From: Nostoc sp. HK-01
GTDB lineage: Bacteria; Cyanobacteriota; Cyanobacteriia; Cyanobacteriales; Nostocaceae
Assembly (NCBI GenBank): GCA_003990705.1
Contig: AP018318.1
Span: forward strand, 3,103,501 to 3,167,500
DNA: 64,000 bases
Direction of reading: 5' to 3'
Below are positions 17,170 through 27,077 of the stretch, piece by piece. The position numbers and the translations under genes were made by a program. How positions within the stretch are numbered: the stretch's first letter is position 1; each line of letters starts with the position of its first letter. The notes under the pieces are model-generated. The model was given only the letters and a program-made list of their open reading frames with translations, was not told the DNA's origin and ran no database searches.

Positions 17170-18915
17170 ATGTTGCTTGGTCTGCGAATTGAAAACTTTG
17201 CCCTGATTGACCAATTGGAACTAGAATTTGGCGTTGGGTTAAATGTCTTAACAGGTGAAACCGGGGCAGGAAAATCGATTATCTTAGATGCGATTGATGC
17301 GGCCTTAGGTGGTAAAGTCTCCAGTCGAGTGATCCGCACTGGGACAAACCGCGCAATGGTAGAAGCAACTTTTAAATCTCATCAGTCTTTAGCTGCTTGG
17401 TTAACTGAACAGGAAATAGATTTAATAGATGAGAACTCAGTAATTATCAGTAGAGAAATTACAGCCACAGGTAGTAATATTCGCAGCCGATCGCGGGTGA
17501 ATGGTGTGTTAGTGAATCGGCAACTCATGGTAGGATTGCGCGATCGCCTAGTAGAAATTACAGCCCAAGGTCAAACTGTGCAAGTAGGACAATCTGCCCA
17601 AGTTCGGGAATGGTTGGATGTCTACGGTGGCGATGCTTTAATCAAACAACGTCAAGTAATTGCGACCGCTTATCATGCTTACCAACAAGCCCATTTAGCC
17701 TTAGAAAAACGTCGCACATCCGAACGAGAAAGTCTGCAACAACTCGACTTGCTGACATATCAAGTCCAAGAGTTAACAACCGCCAATCTCAGCGAACCGC
17801 AAGAATTAGAACAACTCACACAAGAACGGGAACGCTTAAATCACGTCGTTGATTTGCAACAGATGAGTTACAAAGTTTATCAGGCTTTGTATCAAAACGA
17901 CGGGGATACGCCAGCCGCCGCCGACTTATTGGGAGATAGTGAAGCCACCTTAAATGACATGGTGGAATATGATAGCCAACTGCAATCATTATTAGAACTG
18001 GTGAGAGATGCTCAAACCGCAGTTGTAGAAGTAGGACGACAGATTAACGCCTATGGGGACAGTTTAGAAGCCGATCCGCAACGATTGGAAGAAGTAGAAG
18101 AACGAATACGGGAATTAAAGCAAATTTGCCGCAAATACGGGCCGACACTCACAGAAGCGATCGCCTACTACCAACGCATCCAACAAGAATTAGCCGAACT
18201 CAACGATAGTGAACATTCTATCGAAAGTTTGGAACAGCAAGAAAAAACTTGTTTTGATAAACTTACCCAAGCTTGCCAAAAGTTAACTAAACTACGCCGT
18301 CAAGCTGCGAATAATTTAGAATCCCGGTTGATCGCCGAACTCAAACCGCTGGCGATGGAAAAAGTCCAGTTTCAAGTGGAAATAGTACCCATCGTCCCCA
18401 CTGCGGCGGGTGCAGACAAAATCACCTTTGTGTTCAGTCCCAACCCTGGCGAACCATTGCAACCATTAACAGAAATCGCCTCTGGTGGGGAAATGAGCCG
18501 CTTTTTACTGGCGCTGAAAGCTTGTTTTTCTCAAGCCGACTCCGCCGAGACATTGGTATTTGATGAAATTGATGTCGGCGTTTCTGGGAGAGTCGCCCAA
18601 GCGATCGCCGAAAAATTACACCAACTCGGTCAAAGCCATCAAGTATTATGTGTTACACACCAACCTTTAGTAGCAGCAATGGCTGACCGTCATTTCCGGG
18701 TTGATAAGCAAACTATTACTCAAGGCAAAGGTAAGAAAACTAACAACGGCAGTACAGAACAGCGTACCGTTGTGCGAGTCACTTATTTAGATAACATCAA
18801 TACACGCCGGGAAGAACTAGCGCAGTTAGCCGGGGGTAAATCTGCAACAGAAGCGATCGCTTTTGCCGAGTCTTTGTTATTACAAGCCGCCAACCACCGC
18901 CGCCAAGAATTATAG
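17170..18915 (+). CDS. recN: DNA repair ATPase RecN
   Basis: SMC-like repair protein. Walker A is GETGAGKS near residue 31, the ABC signature ASGGEMSRFLLALK is near 437, and Walker B LVFDEIDVGVSG is near 463. Long coiled-coil arms lie between (Gln/Glu/Leu-rich, about 150-370). The length of about 581 residues is normal. RecN acts in recombinational repair of double-strand breaks. The open frame starts with TTG at 17167, but the ATG right behind it at 17170 (MLLGLRIENF) is the expected start. HIP1 sites inside the gene match the host pattern. Confidence 0.95.
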   Translation: MLLGLRIENFALIDQLELEFGVGLNVLTGETGAGKSIILDAIDAALGGKVSSRVIRTGTNRAMVEATFKSHQSLAAWLTEQEIDLIDENSVIISREITATGSNIRSRSRVNGVLVNRQLMVGLRDRLVEITAQGQTVQVGQSAQVREWLDVYGGDALIKQRQVIATAYHAYQQAHLALEKRRTSERESLQQLDLLTYQVQELTTANLSEPQELEQLTQERERLNHVVDLQQMSYKVYQALYQNDGDTPAAADLLGDSEATLNDMVEYDSQLQSLLELVRDAQTAVVEVGRQINAYGDSLEADPQRLEEVEERIRELKQICRKYGPTLTEAIAYYQRIQQELAELNDSEHSIESLEQQEKTCFDKLTQACQKLTKLRRQAANNLESRLIAELKPLAMEKVQFQVEIVPIVPTAAGADKITFVFSPNPGEPLQPLTEIASGGEMSRFLLALKACFSQADSAETLVFDEIDVGVSGRVAQAIAEKLHQLGQSHQVLCVTHQPLVAAMADRHFRVDKQTITQGKGKKTNNGSTEQRTVVRVTYLDNINTRREELAQLAGGKSATEAIAFAESLLLQAANHRRQEL

Positions 18916-18985
18916 GCGTAGGTGATTTTACGAATAGACCATACCCCCAAAATTTTGACACTATAAACTTATTTGTAGTGGATTT

Positions 18986-21265
18986 ATGATAACTGTGAGC
19001 TTGACTGCTGTAGCTACTGCGATCGCTACTATAGTTTGCCAGAAAGCCCAGGAGAAAATCAGCGAAAATATTGGTGATGCTGTAGGGAAGGCAAATGGTA
19101 AGTTGATAGAATTACTGCGCCAGAAGAATAAATCCCTATTATTCACCAATACGGTGGATGAAAATGAACCGGACTATGGTCAAGATTTGCTGGAACTCAA
19201 AGCAGCAGCAGACGCAGATGTAGAAATTTCCCAAACAATTTTAGAAGTCGAAGCAGCAGTTAAGAATAATCAGTCTGAAATTGGTCAGGAAATTAAAAAA
19301 TTAGCAGCAGAAATCAAATTACAGCCTTCAGTTGTTAACTACTTAGCTAATTTAGCAGCAGAAATTGATGATTGGCATTTCTTTTTGAACCATTTTCCCG
19401 GCAATCCTAGTCAAGGAACTTATCGCATTTTTGAAACGGAATGGCAGCCAATAATATTACTATGGTTAAGGCGAAAAGATGCACATCTCCAACAGCAAAA
19501 GCAAGATTTTATTGATGCTTTAGTTAGTTTTAAAGATGGATGCCAAAATTTTTATGTATATCGTGCTTATTTGTTAGCAGCCGCCGGAATTGGCGAGTTT
19601 CGAGATTATTTAAAAGCAGATAAAATAATCACACAAATTCTCAACTGGACAAATAGTAGTCCGTTGTTGTTCATCAAAGAAGAAGCTAATTCAGCACTGC
19701 AACACACAGACCACACAAAAGTGATTGCTTTCTTGGTACAAAAGCTGCAAGCATCTGTAGATTACTACACTCATTGGCAAATAGCAAAAATATTAGGAGA
19801 AATCGGCACAGGCAACGAAACAGCGATCGCCGCCTTATTGCGATTACTGGAAATATATTATTTGGATAATAACATCCGTAGGCAAGTGGCAGAAAGCTTA
19901 GGGATAATCGACCCAGGTAATCAAACAGCGATCACCACCTTACTGACACAGCTACAATCTCCAATGGAGCATGAATATGATTACACGAGTGTGTTTGCAG
20001 CAGAAACCTTAGAGAGAATCGGTAGAGGCAATCAAACCGTAATTGCGGCATTGGTGCAACTGCTACAATCAACAGATGCAGATGATGAAACTCGTAGGCA
20101 ATTAGTCAGCATCTTAGGCACAATCGGCGCAGGCAATCAAACTGCGATCGCAGCACTGCTGGAATTGCTGCAATCCCCATCTGTGAGTGAATACATTCGT
20201 TTGCAAGCAGCAGAAAGCTTAAGGAAAATCGATCCAGACAATGAAATAGCGATCGCGGCATTGCTGGAACTGCTGCAATCAACAGACAACACTATACTGT
20301 GGCTGGTAGCAGAAAGCTTAGGGAGAATCGACCCAGGCAATGAAATGGCGATTGCTACTTTGATACAATTGATACAACATACATCTGAGGAAGACTACAC
20401 CCGTTCGCTGGCATTAACTAGCTTAGGGAAAATCGGCATAGGTAGTGAAATAGCGATCAACTTTTTGATACAACTGCTGCAATCCACATCTATAAATGAA
20501 CACACTCGTTCCCTGGCAGCACAAGGCTTAGGTAACATTGGCGTAGGTAATGAAAAAGCGATCACCGCCTTAATGGAACTACTGCAATCAAAATCTGAGG
20601 ATGAATACACTCGTAGGCAGATAGTATCTAGCTTAGGCAAAATTGGTACAGGTAATGAAGAAGTGATCACCTTATTGATACAACTACTGCAATCAAAATC
20701 TGGGGATGAATACACCCGTAGCGAGGCTGTAGAAAGTTTAGGAAAAATCGGTATAGGTAATGAAACAGCGATCGCCTTCTGGATACAACAGCTACAATCT
20801 ACATTTGTAGAAGACCACATCTGTTGGCAAGCGGTAAACAGTTTAGAGAAAACTGGTACAAGCAATGAAACAGTGATCGCCTTCTGGATACAACAGCTAG
20901 AATCTGAAACTGTGACAGATTTCATTCGTTGGCAGGCCGCAGAAAACTTAGAGAGAATCGAACCAGGCAACAAAAAAGCGATCGCCGCCTTAATAAAACT
21001 GCTGCAACCTACAACAGAGGATCACAATACCCGTAGACAAGCCGCAGAAAGCTTAGAGAAATTTCTCCAGAATAATCGCGATCGCTTTGAGGTAGTAAAA
21101 ACTTTAAGTGCCTATTGGCAACTAGATTATGAATACTATAATCTAGCCTGGAAATGCGCTCAAAATCTGCCGTATCCCGATTTCTATCAAGCTTGGCATC
21201 AGCATAATTTTGCTACTCGGATGATGCGAAGATTTAAGCAAATTCTCTTTACAAGAATCATTTAA
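18986..21265 (+). CDS. Long HEAT-repeat protein with membrane-type N-terminal helix domain
   Basis: Residues 1-30 form a hydrophobic Ala/Ile/Val helix followed by a charged helical domain (to about 240). After that come about a dozen HEAT repeats of 35-37 residues with the consensus ESLGKIG.GNE.AIA.L..LLQS, nearly identical at DNA level (about 19,800-21,060). The last 60 residues (LAWKCAQNLPYPDFYQAWH) resemble the C-terminal end of Nostoc NACHT-HEAT proteins, from memory. Here, however, there is no NACHT ATPase or Walker motif. It may be a scaffold, or a sensor part separated from its ATPase; function is unknown. Repeat number may vary between strains. Confidence 0.75.
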   Translation: MITVSLTAVATAIATIVCQKAQEKISENIGDAVGKANGKLIELLRQKNKSLLFTNTVDENEPDYGQDLLELKAAADADVEISQTILEVEAAVKNNQSEIGQEIKKLAAEIKLQPSVVNYLANLAAEIDDWHFFLNHFPGNPSQGTYRIFETEWQPIILLWLRRKDAHLQQQKQDFIDALVSFKDGCQNFYVYRAYLLAAAGIGEFRDYLKADKIITQILNWTNSSPLLFIKEEANSALQHTDHTKVIAFLVQKLQASVDYYTHWQIAKILGEIGTGNETAIAALLRLLEIYYLDNNIRRQVAESLGIIDPGNQTAITTLLTQLQSPMEHEYDYTSVFAAETLERIGRGNQTVIAALVQLLQSTDADDETRRQLVSILGTIGAGNQTAIAALLELLQSPSVSEYIRLQAAESLRKIDPDNEIAIAALLELLQSTDNTILWLVAESLGRIDPGNEMAIATLIQLIQHTSEEDYTRSLALTSLGKIGIGSEIAINFLIQLLQSTSINEHTRSLAAQGLGNIGVGNEKAITALMELLQSKSEDEYTRRQIVSSLGKIGTGNEEVITLLIQLLQSKSGDEYTRSEAVESLGKIGIGNETAIAFWIQQLQSTFVEDHICWQAVNSLEKTGTSNETVIAFWIQQLESETVTDFIRWQAAENLERIEPGNKKAIAALIKLLQPTTEDHNTRRQAAESLEKFLQNNRDRFEVVKTLSAYWQLDYEYYNLAWKCAQNLPYPDFYQAWHQHNFATRMMRRFKQILFTRII

Positions 21266-21562
21266 ATTTGCAGTCAACTCTGTTACCCATTCCCTGCTGT
21301 ATCTATTTACCGAAAGTAAATGCTCCCTCTTGCACTCTATCAAAATGTACTTTACTCAACCTAGAAATATTCAAATAAGCAAAATACATATAAGAATTAT
21401 AATTACATTTAGTTTTATTATCAATAATCTTCACTATCTTAACTGTCTTAACTGTCCTTGCATTCTTATTAGAAGTCGGAGACATTTAAAAATATCAAGT
21501 GAGTGTTAACTTTTTCCATACTTTTTAAGTAACAACCACAACAAACCTCAAAAGGTAATGTT

Positions 21563-22054
21563 ATGACTAATGTGAAAGAAATAGTACCTGCTTCAGAATT
21601 TTTGAAGAAAAACTTAGGCATTTCCGAAGCGCCCTTTGAAGCATACATTAACTACGGATATGCGCTACTCACTATTGCTGGAGCCGATGGAGAAGTTTCC
21701 GAAGCCGAACTTAATTGGTTAGAAAATCATCAGCGCTTGGCTGGTGCGCCAGAAGAAGTAATAGCAAAATACAAAACATTTGCATATAAAAATGCTGATT
21801 TAGAAGGCATCCTGAGCAAGATTTCAGTTGATGTTTCTACTTGGTCTAAATCAAGGTCATTATTGTATCATGCAATTCAAATGTCGCGTGCCGATAACAA
21901 TTACTCAATTGAAGAGCAAAAAGCCGTGAAAAAAGCTGCTAAATTGCTAAAGGTTGAAGATGATATAGCGCTTGCTATTAATAGATTAATCGAAACAGAA
22001 GAAGCAGTAACTTCACTACGTAAAGCGCTATTACAAACTGAAGTTTTAGCTTAA
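21563..22054 (+). CDS. TerB-like (tellurite-resistance/DjlA-type) domain protein
   Basis: This 163-residue, mostly helical acidic protein has two EF-hand-like acidic turns, AGADGEVSEAELNWL and MSRADNNYSIEEQKAVKKAA. This spacing is typical of the TerB/DjlA-N helical domain. There is no signal peptide. The SD AAAGGTAATG lies just before the ATG. The biochemical role of TerB domains is not settled; they are linked to stress and metal sensing at membranes. It stands alone between the HEAT protein and the carotenoid oxygenase. Confidence 0.7.
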   Translation: MTNVKEIVPASEFLKKNLGISEAPFEAYINYGYALLTIAGADGEVSEAELNWLENHQRLAGAPEEVIAKYKTFAYKNADLEGILSKISVDVSTWSKSRSLLYHAIQMSRADNNYSIEEQKAVKKAAKLLKVEDDIALAINRLIETEEAVTSLRKALLQTEVLA

Positions 22055-22175
22055 TCAAAAAGATTGTTCATCTTTGATATAGTTTGGTTTTTCCAGTCGT
22101 TCTACTAACAGTTATTGAGAAGAGTTCAAGATATCAGCATTACTTAATAACTTTGAGAGCGCACATATAATCAAG

Positions 22176-22217
22176 GTTTCGGGCTATTTTTCACAAAATG
22201 ATTTATCAGCCCGAAAC
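22176..22217. repeat. Perfect 10-bp inverted repeat upstream of the carotenoid oxygenase gene
   Basis: GTTTCGGGCT (22176-22185) is matched by AGCCCGAAAC (22208-22217) with a 22-nt spacer, about 80 bp before the oxygenase start. With no T run it is a poor terminator. It could be a leftover terminator of the TerB gene or a binding site. Confidence 0.45.
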
Positions 22218-22296
22218 TATTGCTATATATGGATGTAAACAAGCCTTTATATGACGTAATATTCATTAAGTTCTGTGTTTTATCGCTACATTTCAG

Positions 22297-23727
22297 ATGC
22301 CTACCATCAGTCAAAAATTAACAACAAAAGCTTGGGCAGGTGCGATCGCAAAACCTGCAACAGAATTTCCGCTGACCCAATTGCCAGTTATCTTTGGTAA
22401 AATCCCCAATGGCTTACGCGGCACACTCTACCGTAATGGGCCTGGACGGCTAGAACGTGGCGGAAAGCTGATGGGACATTGGTTTGATGGAGATGGGGCA
22501 ATTCTCGCTGTTCATTTTACCGATGCTGGAGCCAGCGCAGTTTATCGCTACGTACAAACTTCTGGTTATCAAGAAGAAACCGCCGCCGCTAAACTGCTTT
22601 ACGGTAACTATGGTATGACTGCACCAGGAGCCTTTTGGAATCAATGGCTCAAACCAGTGAAAAACACTGCCAATACTTCGGTGATAGCCCTTCCAGATAA
22701 ACTTTTAGCACTGTGGGAAGCTGGTAAACCCTACGCTTTAGATTTGCAAACTTTAGAAACCCACGGTGAAGATGATTTAGGAGGGTTAAATCAAGGATTT
22801 AGCTATTCTGCACATTATAAGCGCGACAAGCAAACAGGGGAAATTTTTAACTTTGGGGTCACTCCTGGATTAAATGGCAAACTCAATCTTTACAAGAGCG
22901 ATTCCACTGGGAAAATTACCCAAAAAGCAACATACTCTCTGAATGGATTGCCAATATTGCATGATTTTGTGTTAGCAGGACAATATCTTGTGTTTTGCAT
23001 TCCGCCAGTGCGGTTGAATATTTTGCCTGTACTGTTAGGCACAAGCTATAGTGATGCACTAGAGTGGCAACCTCAACTAGGAACTCAAATTTTAGTTTTT
23101 GATTGCCAGACATTATCTCTGGTGAGTCGTGGTGAAACCGAACCTTGGTATCAATGGCATTTTGCCAACGGTTATTTAGATGCTAGTGGTTCAGTGATTG
23201 TAGATATTGCTCAATACAAAGACTTTCAAACCAACCAATATCTAAAAGAAGTATCTACAGGTCAGACTCATACCCCTGCTGAAAGTACACTGACAAGAAT
23301 ACATCTTCAGCCCGAAACTGGCAAAGTCACGAGTATTGAGCAAGTGCTAGACAGACATTGCGAGTTTCCCAATGTACCACAGCAAAATGTCGGGCAAATC
23401 TCCCGGTATACATATTTTGCCTCATTCCAAAAAGGTACAGATATTAGCCAAGAACTATTAAATGCGATCGCCCGCTTTGATCACCACACTGAAATCCTGA
23501 CAGAAGCGAAATTTCCAGACAATTTCTATCCTTCAGAACCATTACCTGCTCAAGATACCCAAAACCCCAATCAAAGTTGGGTAATGACAGTTGTATACGA
23601 TGGTAATTCTCATAGTAGTGAAGTTTGGATCTTTGATAGCGATCGCCTCGACGAAGAACCCGTTTGCAAACTGAGATTACCAAGTGTCATTCCTCCAAGT
23701 TTCCACGGAACTTGGAATCAGGCTTAA
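22297..23727 (+). CDS. Carotenoid/apocarotenoid cleavage oxygenase
   Basis: Member of the RPE65/ACO iron-dependent dioxygenase family. The four iron-binding His are visible, near residues 173 (YSAHYKR), 222 (PILHDFV), 288 (QWHFANG) and 470 (PPSFHGTW). The GHWFDGDG motif near residue 60 is also typical. At 476 residues it is close to the Synechocystis apocarotenoid-15,15'-oxygenase in size. It cleaves a polyene double bond with O2; retinal formation from apocarotenals is likely but not certain. The MscS gene follows 49 bp downstream, possibly on the same transcript. Confidence 0.9.
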   Translation: MPTISQKLTTKAWAGAIAKPATEFPLTQLPVIFGKIPNGLRGTLYRNGPGRLERGGKLMGHWFDGDGAILAVHFTDAGASAVYRYVQTSGYQEETAAAKLLYGNYGMTAPGAFWNQWLKPVKNTANTSVIALPDKLLALWEAGKPYALDLQTLETHGEDDLGGLNQGFSYSAHYKRDKQTGEIFNFGVTPGLNGKLNLYKSDSTGKITQKATYSLNGLPILHDFVLAGQYLVFCIPPVRLNILPVLLGTSYSDALEWQPQLGTQILVFDCQTLSLVSRGETEPWYQWHFANGYLDASGSVIVDIAQYKDFQTNQYLKEVSTGQTHTPAESTLTRIHLQPETGKVTSIEQVLDRHCEFPNVPQQNVGQISRYTYFASFQKGTDISQELLNAIARFDHHTEILTEAKFPDNFYPSEPLPAQDTQNPNQSWVMTVVYDGNSHSSEVWIFDSDRLDEEPVCKLRLPSVIPPSFHGTWNQA

Positions 23728-23776
23728 CGAAGTCAGAAGTCAAAAAAAAGAACAGCGAACAATTGATATTTAAGAG

Positions 23777-25351
23777 ATGAATATACTAATTATCCTGGGT
23801 GAAGTCATATTTTTAATCATCATTTTCTTGCTGTTTAACTGGCTGATTGGCATAATCTTCAAGCAGGTTGCTAAAGCTTCTTGGATGCAGAGAAAAACTG
23901 AAAATATCACCTTTTTGCGCCGCAGTATTGGCAGAATTTTCATGCTGATTGCTGTGGTGCTATGTCTGGCGCTGGTTGGTGTGAATGGAATCATAATTTA
24001 TCGCGGTGGCAACGTTCAAGAATTTCAACTTAATCTGATTCGCAGTCTTCCTACTCAATTTTGGATTAATTTATGTACTGCAAGTTTAAAAACTATCACT
24101 TTGCTATTGCTAGTTAAATTTACCGTACCACCTTTAAGCCAAGGGATAGACTGGATTTGTGACTACGCCAAGAAAGTTGATCAAATCAAAGCTAATGATG
24201 AGAGTGTTGAAGCTTTTTTTCAAACATTAAAAAGAATTATTATTCATAGCATCTGGATATCTTCTGCTATTTTATGTGCTGATTTTTTGTATCTGCCAGC
24301 AGTTATTACTAAATATCTTTTTATTGCCTTAAAAATTTATCTCACTATCTCAGTTGGTTTACTCATTGTCAAAGCAGTTGCCACTATTGTTGATACTTTA
24401 GATGCGCTCAGTCTAAAGTTTTCTAATTCTAACAATTTACTGCGTTTATATGAACGTTTACGCCACTTAATTCCTTTATTCAAAAAATGTTTGGAATATG
24501 TTCTCTATGTAGGTATAGTAAATCTGGTTCTGCCAGAAATAGAACCAATCGCTTGGATAAGTGCTTATACTCCGAGAATTGTGCAGATTATTGGAGTTTT
24601 CTTTATTAGCAACGTTTTAATAGAAGTCGCTTACTTTATTCTGGATGAGTTCTATTTAAGAACTACAGATAGCAATGATTCACAGCGACAGAAACGGCTA
24701 ACACTCATTCCCTTAATTCGCAGTTTTGCCAAATACTTTATCTATTTTACTGGCGGAGTAACTATACTCAAGCTGATTGGTATTGATCCTGCGCCAATAT
24801 TAGCAGGTGCAGGAATTGTGGGGATAGCAGTTGGGCTGGGGGCGCAAAACCTAATTAATGATGTTGTTTGTGGATTTTTGATTTTATTTGAAAACTATTA
24901 TTTGGTGGGAGACTATGTTGAAGCTGGAAAGATGGAAGAAAGATGTGTAGAAGGAATTGTCGAAGCTATTGAACTGCGAACAACTCATGTTCGTCATCCT
25001 GATGGTCAATTACAAATTATTCGCAATGGAGATATAGGTTCAATTATCAACTATTCTAAGCAATATATATATGCCAGGGTAGAAGTTAGTGTTTCTTACA
25101 ACTCCAATTTAGATCATGTATATAGAGTAGTGGAAAAGGTAGGACAGCAGTTAAAATTGGATGAACAAGATGTCATAGAACCCACGCGAGTAGCAGGAAT
25201 AGAACATTTTGGTGAGGATAACTTATTGTTGCTGACGTTGACAAAAGTTAAGCCAGGAAAACACCTGCATATTCAGCGCGTTCTGCGTAAGATATTGATG
25301 GATGCTTTTAATCAGGAAGAAATTGAAATTTGCGGTTTTGCTAAAAACTGA
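23777..25351 (+). CDS. MscS-family mechanosensitive channel
   Basis: Several transmembrane segments occupy the first 350 residues. They lead into the pore helix and beta domain LAGAGIVGIAVGLGAQNLINDVVCGFLILFENYY...GDYVEAG, the hallmark of MscS channels. The Gly/Ala-rich TM3 packing pattern is clear. A C-terminal alpha/beta domain ends at residue 524. The channel would release osmolytes on hypo-osmotic shock. Some cyanobacterial relatives carry a cyclic-nucleotide domain; this one does not. Confidence 0.9.
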   Translation: MNILIILGEVIFLIIIFLLFNWLIGIIFKQVAKASWMQRKTENITFLRRSIGRIFMLIAVVLCLALVGVNGIIIYRGGNVQEFQLNLIRSLPTQFWINLCTASLKTITLLLLVKFTVPPLSQGIDWICDYAKKVDQIKANDESVEAFFQTLKRIIIHSIWISSAILCADFLYLPAVITKYLFIALKIYLTISVGLLIVKAVATIVDTLDALSLKFSNSNNLLRLYERLRHLIPLFKKCLEYVLYVGIVNLVLPEIEPIAWISAYTPRIVQIIGVFFISNVLIEVAYFILDEFYLRTTDSNDSQRQKRLTLIPLIRSFAKYFIYFTGGVTILKLIGIDPAPILAGAGIVGIAVGLGAQNLINDVVCGFLILFENYYLVGDYVEAGKMEERCVEGIVEAIELRTTHVRHPDGQLQIIRNGDIGSIINYSKQYIYARVEVSVSYNSNLDHVYRVVEKVGQQLKLDEQDVIEPTRVAGIEHFGEDNLLLLTLTKVKPGKHLHIQRVLRKILMDAFNQEEIEICGFAKN

Positions 25352-25496
25352 GAAATCAAGGATTAAAATCATCATCTTGATTTCCAGCTATAAATACTCT
25401 TATTCCCCTGTGGTTTGATAAATTAAGCATTTTGATAATTTTTGCGTAAGCTAGTAGATTGGGTAAAACAAAGTTAACGCCAACACCGAGATTTAT

Positions 25497-25523
25497 GTTG
25501 GGTTACACTGCACTTCACCCAAC
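25497..25523. terminator. Inverted repeat between convergent genes, possible terminator
   Basis: GTTGGGT (25497-25503) pairs with ACCCAAC (25517-25523). It sits just past the stop codon of the mtnP gene and downstream of the MscS gene. GTTGGGT..ACCCAAC palindromes are a common Nostoc intergenic repeat. Termination is plausible from position but there is no clear T run. Confidence 0.4.
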
Positions 25524-25529
25524 CTACAT

Positions 25530-26402
25530 TTATAAATATTTTTGCAATAACAAATGTAATTTTTCTTTTGTTGCTGCGGGTGCTTTATCTAATTGAGTCA
25601 AAATGGCGTATTTCAATGCTGAGTGTGCGTCACTGGGTGGGGGATTTTCACTCAAACGGCGGACAGTTTCTTGTATTACTTTTTGGGCGTTGACTGCGTT
25701 GCGTTGCAAGTTACCAATGACCATCTCAACGGTGACGCTATCATGGTCTGGATGCCAACAATCGTAATCGGTGACTAATGCTAAGGTTGCGTAGGCGATT
25801 TCGGCTTCTCTAGCTAACTTGGCTTCTGGTAAGTTGGTCATTCCAATTACTGTTGCGCCCCAACTGCGATAGAGGTTAGATTCGGCTTTGGTGGAAAATG
25901 CTGGCCCTTCCATGCAGATATAAGTGCCGCCACGATGTAGGGTGACATCTGGTAAATTGAGAGATGCGATCGCCTCTGCTAAAACTCCAGCTAAATTGTG
26001 ACAAATCGGATCACCAAAGGCAATATGCGCCACAATTCCTTCCCCAAAAAAGGTGGAAATGCGATTTTTTGTCCGGTCTATAAACTGGTCTGGGACTACC
26101 ATATCTAATGGTTTGGCTTCGGCTTTTAAAGAACCCACCGCACTAGCCGAAATTAAATATTCTACCCCCAATTGCTTCATTGCATAGATGTTGGCACGAA
26201 ATGGTAATTCCGAAGGTAACAGGGTATGATTACGCCCGTGACGCGCCAAAAAAGCTACCTTTGTCCCTTCTAATGTCCCCAAAATCACAGCATCGGAAGG
26301 CAAACCAAAGGGCGTTTCAATTTGCACTTCTTCTATATCCTTCAAAGCGGCCATTTTGTATAGTCCGCTACCACCAATAATGCCAATTTTAGGGTTAACC
26401 AT
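25530..26402 (-). CDS. mtnP: S-methyl-5'-thioadenosine phosphorylase
   Basis: PNP/UDP phosphorylase-type protein of 290 residues. GIIGGSGLY near the N-terminus, RHGRNH for phosphate, and [42 protein letters not shown] are diagnostic of MTA phosphorylase. [12 protein letters not shown] follows. It converts methylthioadenosine and phosphate to adenine and methylthioribose-1-phosphate in the methionine salvage pathway. The start ATG at 26402 has the conserved beta strand directly behind it. No other salvage genes are adjacent. Confidence 0.92.
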   Translation of the reverse strand: MVNPKIGIIGGSGLYKMAALKDIEEVQIETPFGLPSDAVILGTLEGTKVAFLARHGRNHTLLPSELPFRANIYAMKQLGVEYLISASAVGSLKAEAKPLDMVVPDQFIDRTKNRISTFFGEGIVAHIAFGDPICHNLAGVLAEAIASLNLPDVTLHRGGTYICMEGPAFSTKAESNLYRSWGATVIGMTNLPEAKLAREAEIAYATLALVTDYDCWHPDHDSVTVEMVIGNLQRNAVNAQKVIQETVRRLSENPPPSDAHSALKYAILTQLDKAPAATKEKLHLLLQKYL

Positions 26403-26570
26403 AACTTTTGATACTTGTTGCTGATCTGCCTAGTTATTTTACACAGGTGGGCGAGACTTATGAGCAAATCAAGCGAGAATTGCACCTTGATAGTCAAGCT
26501 TCCCAATAGTTATCGGCAATAATGACTCAAAAATTTGGTTGCGATCGTCTCAAGAATAAACAAAAGCAGC

Positions 26571-27065
26571 TTACACCATCTCAAACTCTAATTGATGACT
26601 CTTGAGAAAATCATGGGTGAAATGATCCACCACATTTGTATCAGCCAGTTCTAAATTGTAAAAATCTACAACTTCATGATCAAAATAAGGCCCAGCGTGC
26701 CAAGTTCCCTCATTTAACTTAATAAAACAATTCCCTGGAATCCGAAAAGCAGCAAGTTCTTCTAAAACTGGTTCATCCAATTCATTATGAGGAGGACAAA
26801 CAGCAATGAACCAATCCTTTCCTTCTAAAGAACCTAAACATTGAGTACATTTTACATGACGCGTAATTTTATTAAACTTTCGTCCGCGCTTTTCTAGACG
26901 CATAATATAAAATCTTGGAGTACCATTTTGCAGATTCAATTGTGCATCTTCTGTATCAAATTGCTTACCATCTGTGCTTGCAAAAATCACTTGTCCATAA
27001 CGCCGAAAATTCTCTGCGGTGACTAATTCTGCTTTTAATTGTTGAACTGTTTGTGATGCACTCAT
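26571..27065 (-). CDS. Ureidoglycolate lyase (AllA)-family protein
   Basis: The 164-residue cupin-like protein has the family landmarks RYGQVIF, FIAVCPP, AFRIPGNCFIKLNEGTWHAGPYF and VVDFYNLELADTNVVDH. AllA releases urea and glyoxylate from ureidoglycolate in allantoin breakdown. No other allantoin genes are nearby, so the true substrate may differ and I leave the symbol empty. The DoxX-like gene lies 12 bp upstream on the same strand, so the two form an operon. Confidence 0.75.
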   Translation of the reverse strand: MSASQTVQQLKAELVTAENFRRYGQVIFASTDGKQFDTEDAQLNLQNGTPRFYIMRLEKRGRKFNKITRHVKCTQCLGSLEGKDWFIAVCPPHNELDEPVLEELAAFRIPGNCFIKLNEGTWHAGPYFDHEVVDFYNLELADTNVVDHFTHDFLKSHQLEFEMV

Positions 27066-27077
27066 AATATTAAAAAC

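Noticed and set aside
20395-20973. Minus-strand frame of 192 codons with repeated Cys-rich units
   Set aside because: It is the antisense of the HEAT repeats and simply echoes their periodicity.
19800-21060. Regular DNA repeats that could suggest a CRISPR array or satellite
   Set aside because: The period of about 105-110 bp keeps a reading frame and encodes HEAT repeats; there are no short repeats with unique spacers.
21303-21485. 60-codon minus-strand frame
   Set aside because: Simple Val/Lys/Thr-rich sequence from AT-rich repeats; no ribosome-binding site or domain.
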